A DNA stretch of 64,000 nt from Hemerocallis citrina. Lineage: Eukaryota > Streptophyta > Magnoliopsida > Asparagales > Asphodelaceae. The stretch lies in the NCBI GenBank assembly GCA_017893485.1, contig CM030362.1, forward strand, positions 31,786,089 to 31,850,088. Reading direction: 5' to 3'. Both the position numbers and the translations under genes were made by a program. Below, in pieces: positions 57,801 through 64,000 of the stretch (position 1 is its first letter; each line of letters starts with the position of its first letter). The notes beneath the pieces were generated by a model, which did not search any database, had not been told where the DNA came from, and saw nothing but the letters and a program-made list of their open reading frames with translations.

Positions 57801-58898
57801 CAATAAAATCCACCAAAATTTAGAAGGACAAATGCCCTGAGAACAGTTAAAACTCTAAAGCATCACGAATTGCTTTGCATTCAACTATTCAAGGCAAGAT
57901 CAGAGAGGTTGCTGAAGCTGAAAGTGAGGCAGAGTTAGAACATTTGAATATAGCTTGCCAACAAACACAACAAGAGTTCATTTAGCTCCACTAAAAAGTT
58001 CCTAAGTTTGGGCAGGTGACGTTCAACATATTTTGTGTTCATTAATTGATTATCTTAAACTACATTCAAGAGAAGATTTTCATCTGAACTTAACTTGCAA
58101 AGAACTTTGCAACACTTACTAAAAGTAGTTGGCTATAATATAGAGTTGTGAGTCAATTTACAAAAACAATAATAAGTAGCCCCCCCCCCCCCCCCCCCCC
58201 CCCAAAAAAAACAAAAAAAACAGTTGGATACAGGTTAAGCTACTTATTCAAAGCTTTGAAATGATATATAATTTCAGATTGTTGGAGTCAAATCAGACGA
58301 GGAGAAGATCATTTGGTCGTGGCTATATCTACCGGCTACATCTGGCTACATATAACAAGATATGATCAATAATATATTCAGTTTTAAATAAATGAAACTT
58401 CAATACAAAAACAAGAAAAACCATACAGTTTGGATTCGAACTTCTGTACAGTACTCCAAGTCTCCAACTCTATAATCAGTGATCAGAGTTAAAGAAAATC
58501 GGGTGAGGCTTGTTTTACTGACAATTATATTGAATTAACTCATATAAGCTACACACACAACGGGCAGATGGTGATTGATAAAGGTACGGTTTCTCACGTC
58601 AATCAGTTGCTGGTAAATATCATCAATATTATATCTATAAAATAATTTAAATGTCAGATTTTTGTCAAATCAGCTTTTAAATTACCCAATTATAAGCTAC
58701 AAAATTTTGATATGTGGACTATACAAATGTATCAGATTTTAGATTTCACCTGCTGGCAAGTGATTCTAAATGAATAACAAACAAGATAAAATAAAATAAA
58801 AACGACATACCGTCATAATTGTTTGGGCTTTTCAAAGCTTCACCATTGTCATTATGAGAATCATCAATATTGCACGCACAGCACAACCAGCGCCTCAT
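42849..58898 (-). CDS. PTI1-like receptor-like cytoplasmic serine/threonine kinase, 7 coding exons
   Basis: Pto-interacting-1-type kinase, 369 aa, membrane-anchored signalling. Coding exons: 58898-58811, 54632-54382, 54250-54124, 54023-53750, 44080-43948, 43449-43363, 42998-42849. All introns are GT-AG, phases match and the frame is intact. MRRWLCCAC at the N-terminus offers Cys6/7/9 for S-acylation. Glycine loop VGEGSYGRV (74-82), Lys96 in VAIKKL, RD-type catalytic loop HRD (198-200), DFN (218-220) in place of DFG, as in other PTI1 proteins, then [29 protein letters not shown]. Intron 1 is 4.2 kb and intron 4 is 9.7 kb, both full of transposons. Length agrees with the family (about 360-370 aa). 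Probably expressed, inferred from intactness. Confidence 0.95.
43286..43312 (+). repeat. (GA)n microsatellite in kinase intron
   Basis: A run of GAGAGA of about 26 bases in the intron between the exons at 43449-43363 and 42998-42849. Confidence 0.8.
44356..45013 (-). mobile_element. 3' LTR of the intronic Copia element, with an internal duplication
   Basis: 658 bp, about 200 bp longer than its sister LTRs because a segment (from 'acaaattgataaggag' at 44434, repeated at 44621, period 187 bp) is duplicated. On the minus strand it directly follows the polypurine tract CCAAGTGGGAGAA (45014-45026). Confidence 0.85.
45014..48974 (-). pseudogene. gag-pol remnant of the intronic Copia element (Tork-like)
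   Basis: In transcription order: primer-binding site TGGTATCAGAG (48972-48962), damaged gag (48960-48220), CCHC knuckle [10 protein letters not shown]...RDC (about 48215-48160), protease region (48081-47884), GAG-pre-integrase (47817-47596), integrase with an altered N-terminal core and [14 protein letters not shown] (47500-47051), linker (46855-46598), RT with [20 protein letters not shown] and [10 protein letters not shown] (46343-45966), RT end with QILGMRI (45959-45651), RNase H (45533-45215). Many frameshifts and stops. Closely related in motifs to the element at 8704-13153. Confidence 0.85.
48975..49432 (-). mobile_element. 5' LTR of the intronic Copia element
   Basis: 458 bp, adjacent to the primer-binding site. 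The U5 end is mutated (TATTG instead of TGTTG on the plus strand). Its U3 end, CTACCTACCAACA, is directly followed by eight bases and then internal element DNA in the opposite orientation, not by host DNA. Confidence 0.85.
49441..50039 (+). mobile_element. plus-strand 3' end (120 bp internal plus LTR) of the same Copia family
   Basis: GGTGACTACTAACAAACTGAAG at 49441 (written here only as landmark; 49441-49460) matches the complement of 45105-45130. A polypurine tract CCAAGTAGGAGAA (49549-49561) and a 478-bp LTR (49562-50039) follow, ending TTTTCCCAACA. It forms a large inverted repeat with 48975-49432. Confidence 0.85.
50325..50953. mobile_element. Harbinger-like MITE in kinase intron 4
   Basis: Ends GGTTGCGTTTGGCC and its inverse GGCAAACGCAACC, flanked by TAA on both sides (50322-50324, 50954-50956), the PIF/Harbinger target type. 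Interior has a GC-rich block (50600-50760) built from 'gacggcgaagaaagg' repeats. A second, inner copy of the terminal sequence at 50885 makes the last 69 bp (50885-50953) a compact palindrome. Confidence 0.8.
50957..53749. other. rest of kinase intron 4, nothing recognised
   Basis: AT-rich intron DNA without coding potential. A short segment 'cactagcagtggttgttaatcttagacc' is repeated about three times at 51450-51570. Otherwise I see no mobile element. Confidence 0.5.
55321..56916. mobile_element. TIR element in kinase intron 1 (interrupted by a nested MITE)
   Basis: Left end GGGGTGTTAGTGGGAAGGGA and right end inverted TCCCTTCCCACTAACACCCC match over at least 23 bp. TTTG flanks both ends (55317-55320, 56917-56920), perhaps a 4-bp target duplication. 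There is no transposase; much of the interior is the nested element at 55894-56411. Superfamily not settled. Confidence 0.65.
55894..56411. mobile_element. Tourist/Harbinger-like MITE nested in the intron 1 TIR element
   Basis: Ends GAGCATCTCTAGTCG and CTATAGATGCTC, flanked by TAA (55891-55893, 56412-56414). Interior contains CGGACGGGAAAT motifs in both orientations (56120-56240), including the palindrome CGGACGGGAAATGATTTCCC followed by GTCCG. Confidence 0.8.
56921..58804. other. 5' part of kinase intron 1, no gene seen
   Basis: Single-copy-looking AT-rich DNA. It contains an unbroken run of about 27 C followed by poly-A at 58178-58220. The 89-codon minus frame at 57632-57363 has no recognisable domain. 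Confidence 0.5.
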
Positions 58899-59367
58899 CT
58901 TTCCCCCTCTCAATTAATCCCTTAAGTATACCGTGCATTCACCTAAAAATCAAGCACCTAATTACCAATTAACAAACTAATCACCAATTAACCCTTTCAA
59001 TTTTAAGGAGTGCACAATTTCATTTAGTAACTAAGTTTAACTGTTTAATTAACAGTATAGAAATTTAAGAACAATATTCAAACATCAGTAATTTTAATTT
59101 GAAATTTTGAAATTTATAGATTTAATCAGATCAACAACAAAAATCGCAACTTTGAAATAATGAAGACAAAAAAAAAAAAAAAATCGAATTCCCGATAAAT
59201 TAAGTGACGAAGCCCTAGATTTAAACGACATATGACACAAACCGAGAGATCCAATACGATATCAAAAAGCGTTACGAGATCGACATGGTGAGATAACGGA
59301 TTCGAATCTCAAAGCATAAATGATATGATAAAGAGATAAATTAGGGGGGAAACTGGATCGAAAATAC

Positions 59368-59445
59368 CTGAGGTTTATGGCCTTGTTGTTCTTCGTCTTC
59401 TTCAAGCTTCTAGGTTCGGGTTTAGGGTTAGAGAGGGAGAGAAGG
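59368..59445 (-). other. 5' UTR exon of the PTI1-like kinase gene
   Basis: Minus-strand leader with AACCCTAAACCCGAACC and a GAAGAAGACGAAGAAC stretch, ending CCTCAG|GTATTTT (donor G at 59367). The next exon starts after TTTTTAG|GTGAATGC (58942) and holds 44 nt of leader before the ATG at 58898. The left end given is approximate. Confidence 0.6.
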
Positions 59446-59460
59446 GAGTAGTAAATCGGT

Positions 59461-59490
59461 ATATATGTCGGTCTGAGTTGGCATTATAAA
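59461..59490 (-). promoter_or_regulatory. candidate TATA box(es) of the PTI1-like kinase gene
   Basis: The minus strand has CTTTATAATG (about 59483-59492) and CATATATACC (about 59460-59469) just upstream of the 5' UTR exon. A Helitron-type terminus begins at 59494, so all DNA further upstream is transposon-derived. Confidence 0.45.
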
Positions 59491-59493
59491 GCA

Positions 59494-59860
59494 CTAGTAG
59501 TTTACACGTGCGATGCACGTTTTAATAAATATAGTTTTTTAAAATAAAAATTTAGCCGTAGTCTTGATTTGAATCTAATACTTCCTTCATAATAATTATG
59601 CATGTGTATTATACAAATTGGTAGATTGACAAAACATTTACAAATAACACTAATGTCTTCTCCCATTATAATATTACTAGTAGATCACACGTGCGATGTA
59701 CGTTTTAATAAATATAGTTTTTTAAAATAAAAAATTAGATGTAGTCTTAATTTGAACCTAGGACCTCCTTTATAATAGTTATGCACGTATTTTACACGGG
59801 TTGGTAGAATGACAAAACATTTACAAATGACATTAAGGCCTTCTCCCATTATAATATTAG
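59494..59860 (-). repeat. tandem duplicate (~193 bp unit) of a Helitron-type 3' end upstream of the kinase gene
   Basis: Two units (about 59494-59686 and 59687-59860) each begin, on the plus strand, with CTAGTAG..ACACGTGCGATG(C/T)ACG and continue 'ttttaataaatatag'. Read on the minus strand each is a hairpin CGTGCATCGCACGTG followed by a terminal CTAG, a Helitron 3' end. The outer terminus at 59494 lies within a few bp of the kinase TATA region. Confidence 0.7.
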
Positions 59861-61067
59861 AGATTAGAGATATTATTAGAGATATTAGAGATTAGAGATA
59901 GCTATTAAGCATATAAGTATTATAATAAAAAAATATTATTATAATTTTTTTATTATTATAATTAATTATTTATAATGATATTTGTCGTTCACGCGGTTTT
60001 CACCACTTTTCCAGCTTGGCCCCCTTTCTTTTAACTTTTTCTCTTTTTGGATATTTTCACACAGGTACTCCACTATTCAAATTTTACACATATCTTCCAT
60101 AGGTTGCTATTTTTTTATTAGTCCTTAGTTCCACTTTAAAAGGAATAAAAAAAATTGATCAATTTGAGATTTGTACAACAATGTGAAACTCATGTCCATC
60201 AAACACAATTTTGGAGAAATTTTTAAGTAGAATGGTTAAGAAGCGAATATGATTGCAACAGTAAATATACGATTTTGAAAGTATGAACCATAGAATTTTT
60301 TATTAAAAGTAAGTTCACATGAATTTGAATTTTTATGATATTACAATTGAGACTCCAACTTATTACTTTCTAAACAATTAGGTTAATTTGAAAGTATTGA
60401 TTTGTTGTGAACTTATATGCAATTTCACTTTTTCTTGAGAACTTGTGTTGAAAATATGCTTTCTTCTTTAGATTTAGTGAATTACTTTTTAAGACTTATG
60501 ATGTACTCTAATAAATTAGCAAAACATATGTGCAATTTATAGTGATATGATTAGCAATAGACAATTTTCTAACCAAACTTTTCTATCTATAGAAGATATC
60601 TTCACTATTTATTGTGTGATTCACTTCATTATGATTTTGTGATGAACAAGCTTTTTGTTTGCCATACCTAAAATTAGTAATTAGATTTTAAGGAGTAAAA
60701 TTAAAATCAGTACTTTCTATTATGTTTTTATTTATTGTTTGTTAGTAACAAAATATATATAAATTCACATGCTGAAATAATATTTTGTTGTTTCTCTGAT
60801 TATTTGCAAGAAAAAATTATGGGGAAAAATAAAAGAGTAAGAGAGATATAATAAGCCTTTTACGAGTTGAATTATTTTTTGTCATTTTTATGGATTGTCA
60901 TAAATATAATAAACTTTCATTTTTCTCATACAAATAAAGTATTTTAAAATACGAAAATTAGTAAAATTCAAGATGCTAATTTGGCATGCTAAATAAATAA
61001 AAATTATAGTTTTTCTATCAAACAAACATCGTACACCCTCTAGCTGAAAAGTGACTTACTGTAGTCT
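59861..61067. other. gene-free AT-rich stretch
   Basis: Contains short 'gagatattagagattagaga' repeats (about 59865-59900), and otherwise nothing I can name on either strand. Confidence 0.5.
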
Positions 61068-61276
61068 AGGGTTGGCAACCGGGTCGAACCCGCCCGGGTT
61101 GGAACCGAAGTTGGGAGGGTTCGGGTCGGGTCAGTTGGTTAACCGGGCCGGGTTGGCTTAAGGAAATCTCGACTCGGCCAACCCATGAACCCATTCGGAT
61201 CCAACACGGGTTGGGTTGGGTCGCGGGTTGGCCCGTTTGTTTGAACTTTTTTTAAAAAAACTTTTTTAAAAATGTA

Positions 61277-61305
61277 GTAATAAGAAGAAGAAGAAGAAGA
61301 AGAAT
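61277..61305 (+). repeat. (GAA)n microsatellite
   Basis: About eight AAG/GAA units between the hAT subterminal repeats and the solo LTR. Confidence 0.8.
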
Positions 61306-61338
61306 TAAAGAGTGAAATTGCTATATAAAAAAAAGTAT

Positions 61339-61955
61339 TGATGCGGTTTGTTTTTGGGAGGCGTGTGGATGCACCAGGCGTGAGTTCTTACTTGATTTGT
61401 ATTGATAGAGGAAACTCCTATGCAGACGACCCTCGGCCGGGCGAACGGTACGAAAGTAGGCGGCAGTGAGGTGGAGACTGGGTGCTCGGCTCGGATCTGT
61501 AGGCTCGGATCCGAGGTCTCGTGTACCTACAGACGGTCTAGGAACACCGGGGTTGGTCCCGGTGGCAGACCCTCCGACGATCTAGTCAGCTACTGAGATA
61601 GAGTAACAGTAACTAGGGTTTTGAGTGGGAAAAGATTGATTACCTCTGAAGGTGGGAGAGGACCTGGTATTTATAGGAGAAGCCAACCGGGTCTGGACCC
61701 GTTTGGGGCCGGGTCTGGACCCGGTTGCCTGTGGGGCTGAAGCGGTGGAAACCCGGGCGGTATAGGGCTGACGTGGCAGAGGCCCGGACAGTTTCCAAGC
61801 TGACGTGGCAGAGGCCCGGGAGGTTTCCAAGCTGACGTGGGAGAGGCCCGGGCGGTTTTCTGATGCTGACGTGGCAGATCTGGATGATCCGGGGGTGCAC
61901 GTTTCCTGAGGGGATCCTATGGCCCAGAAGGAGCCACGTCATCCGACCCATATCA
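61339..61955 (-). mobile_element. solo LTR of the Tat family seen at 5199-5786
   Basis: 617 bp; on its own strand TGATATGGGTCGG ... ACCGCATCA, the same ends as the LTR at 5199-5786. It is flanked by a perfect 5-bp duplication, agtat (61334-61338 and 61956-61960), proving the LTR borders. Four CTGACGTGG boxes at 61768, 61800, 61832 and 61866 (32-34 bp spacing), plus one at about 61933, against three in the other copy. No internal element DNA remains, so it arose by LTR-LTR recombination. Confidence 0.95.
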
Positions 61956-62239
61956 AGTATATATTATTCATATGATTTCAACTTATACAAATTTCCAACT
62001 TTTTTTTTAAAAAAAAAATTTATTATAAATTGGTTCTATACAATTACAATTTTCTTCCATAAAATGACAATTTTCTTCAATTTTTCAACTTATTTATAAG
62101 AAACAAAGATTTACTACAATTTTTTATACATTTACAAATTTCTTGCATATGTTGGTCTTCAATTTGTTGTTGTTGTTAGTCTTCAATTCTTCATGTTGGT
62201 GGCTATTGTTATTGTTGTTGTTCTTCCGGCGAGTTGCTT

Positions 62240-63990
62240 CCACTTGTAGACGTGTTGAACCCTATTCCTTGTGTCCTAACTTCGGCCTTCATCTAGTCTT
62301 CCATACATATAAGCATCTTCAACGATTGGGGCTTCAAACGATTCCTGTAATTGGTTAGAACCTTGCCACTTGTAGAAAATGTACTTTCCAAAGCAACTAT
62401 AGAGACAGAAGGAGTTAGTAGATCTTTAGCCATATATTTAGGAATACTATAAATATGTTCATGGTCTTTACATCATTGTAAAATATCTAGTGAATAAGTA
62501 AAACTTTCAGAATCTTGTGGATTATACCAATGTAATTCATTTAGTTAATTAGTCATAGGTTTTTTTGATTGAATTTTTGCAAGTAAATTAAATGTGGAAT
62601 CATCTAATTTATTCTTACCCTTACCTGTAGAAGTAGTAGAAGAAGAAGTAACTAAAGTAGTAGTACTACTAGCTGAAAAACTTCTATCATAAAAATCATA
62701 CAAGTTATTTAATGTTCCTTCAAATTTAGCTAAAAATGTTCCCAAATCAATTTCAGATTCATCTTCCCCATGTAAATTAAAAAACATTTCAATCAAACTC
62801 TTCCTACCTTCTAATTTGATATCAGGATCCATCACAGTAGCAATACAATATAATATAGGAGGAGGATTAAAATACTTCAAAATTTTGGTGTATGCAGGTT
62901 TCATAATATGACCAATAAAAGCATCATCGATCATTTCTTTGAAAGTTTGCATCATAGTAACTATTGAAATAAAAATGCTACTAGAAGTAGATTTATAAAA
63001 TTTTGAAAATTTTAAAGTTGCGGTTTTAAAAAGTTCTAAAAATTTTAACAAAGATTCGGCATAAAACCAAGCTTGGAAAGTCATTTCAAAATTTGGCATA
63101 TTTTTTGTCATACAAAAATCATTTATACATGTTTTATATTCAATAACAACATGTAGCAAATCAAAAGTAGAGTTCCATCGGTATTTAACATCCTTTAAAA
63201 TTTTTATAAAATGTACATTTTTAAGCCTACATCAAGCTTTTCATTCTTGAAATATAGGGTCACTTAATGCATTAATAAAGTGTACACAGATTCTAATGTT
63301 AACTATATATGAGTAAGCTATTTTTAATGCATCTTGAATACATAAATTTAAAATATGATATGCACATCTAATATGAAAAATATTGTCAGATGGAGGGTTT
63401 AATGCGGGTTGTAATATACTAATTGATACATTCTTGTTAGATGCATTATTAAAACTTATATACATAATTTTATCATGAATATGAAAAATATCACAAATTT
63501 ATAAAATACGATTTGCGATTTCATTACCACTATGAGGATAAGACAACGCGGCAAGTGATATGATCGTTTTTTGAAGAATCCAATTATTGTCGATCCAATG
63601 ACAAGTTATTCCTATTATTGGAATATTGTTGCAACTTCTTCCAACAATCGAAAGTTAAAGAAATTCTACAAGTTAAACTCTATAAAATGGCAATTAAAAT
63701 TTCTCTCGTTTCATTGCACATTTTAAAACAATCCGACTTCAAAGTATTAATATGGATTCTTTTAAAATGCGGATTTAATGCGGTTTGATTAAAAGTTGCT
63801 AAGTCCCTACTCTCGGAATGGGAAAATAGTAACTCTTTCTTAATTACTAGTTAGGCTATTTCCCGACGAACAAATTCAGGATCATAAAAGTGGCTATCAA
63901 CTACACCGGTCCTAGGGTGGATTTTTTGTTGGCCGGGTAGGTCTACAAGAAGTTCTTTGTGTACATTTTGGATGTGCCGCTTTATTGTAC
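62240..63990 (-). pseudogene. hAT (RICESLEEPER/DAYSLEEPER-type) transposase pseudogene
   Basis: In descending order: end of the BED zinc finger (near 63985-63960, TIKRHIQNVH-like), the hAT N-terminal region (63900-63650, with TALNPHFKRIHINTLKSDC), WIDNNWILQK-like block split by a stop (about 63600-63560), RNase H-like core pieces (63465-63241, with FHIRCAYHILNLCIQDALK; 63159-62545, with LKFLELFKTATLKFSKF and IATVMDPDIKLE), and the dimerisation domain (62500-62290, with SIPKYMAKDLLTPSVSIVALESTFSTSGKVL). Stops occur at 62545, about 62480 and about 62303, the last replacing a usually conserved Trp, and more lie upstream. Nonfunctional; host-domesticated status is excluded by the stops. Confidence 0.85.
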
Positions 63991-64000
63991 CCCCCCCCCC

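Larger units (their letters stand above)
61068..64000 (-). mobile_element. decayed hAT element, 3' end and most of the transposase (5' end outside window)
   Basis: The left end has TAGGGTTGGCAACCGGGTCG (61070-61089) followed by GGGTTGGGT-type GC-rich subterminal repeats to 61230, typical of hAT ends in plants. A hAT transposase is read leftwards from the window edge to about 62240. A solo Tat LTR (61339-61955) sits in the 3' untranslated part. The right end of the element is beyond the window. Confidence 0.7.

Noticed and set aside
62143..62358. Leucine-rich plus-strand frame of 71 codons
   Set aside because: It is the complement of the hAT dimerisation domain and downstream region.

Overview
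The window is nuclear DNA of a flowering plant, most likely a eudicot. It is AT-rich, has spliced genes with GT-AG introns, and is filled with LTR retrotransposons, Helitrons, a Mutator-like element, a hAT element and MITEs. I cannot name the species. Only two ordinary host genes are clear: a single-exon type I MADS-box gene (7245-7925, minus) and a complete PTI1-like protein kinase gene (coding exons 58898 to 42849, minus) whose introns are swollen by transposons. Nearly everything else is mobile DNA at different stages of decay.

Layout. 1-5786: 3' end of a Ty3/Gypsy element of the Tat type (Retand/Grande-like), with a spliced antisense gene, a 55-bp tandem array in the 3' untranslated zone and a 3' LTR (5199-5786). 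5787-8703: MADS gene with two MITE or foldback elements on its 3' side. 8704-13153: truncated Ty1/Copia element. 13155-14820: remnant of a second Tat-like 3' end. 15397-16403: two Helitrons abutting head to tail. 16569-29756: old SIRE-like Copia element, split by a young Tork/Tnt1-like Copia element (19755-25173) whose LTRs look identical. 29762-30000: LINE fragment. 31153-39171: Mutator-like element with 400-bp terminal inverted repeats and two convergent genes, a MULE transposase and a plant-mobile-domain (PMD) gene. 39182-41820: fragments and Helitron ends. 42849-59445: the PTI1-like kinase gene; intron 4 holds an inverted composite Copia insertion (44356-50039) and a Harbinger-like MITE, intron 1 holds nested MITEs. 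59494-59860: duplicated Helitron-type termini just upstream of the kinase promoter. 61068-64000: decayed hAT element on the minus strand, with a 617-bp solo LTR of the first Tat family inserted in it (61339-61955, target duplication agtat).

How the parts relate. The most system-like object is the MULE. It repeats the layout of maize MuDR, with two genes facing each other and each starting at a terminal inverted repeat, but a PMD protein takes the place of the second MuDR gene, and GCGAGT/ACTCGC palindromes fill both ends and the space between the genes. The second notable object is the Copia insertion in the kinase intron. Both of its outer ends are U5 ends, it is flanked by a perfect 5-bp target duplication, and its inner junction joins a U3 end to internal element sequence, as expected if one cDNA had integrated into another before entering the chromosome. 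The kinase reading frame stays intact across all exon junctions despite about 10 kb of inserted or intronic DNA in intron 4.
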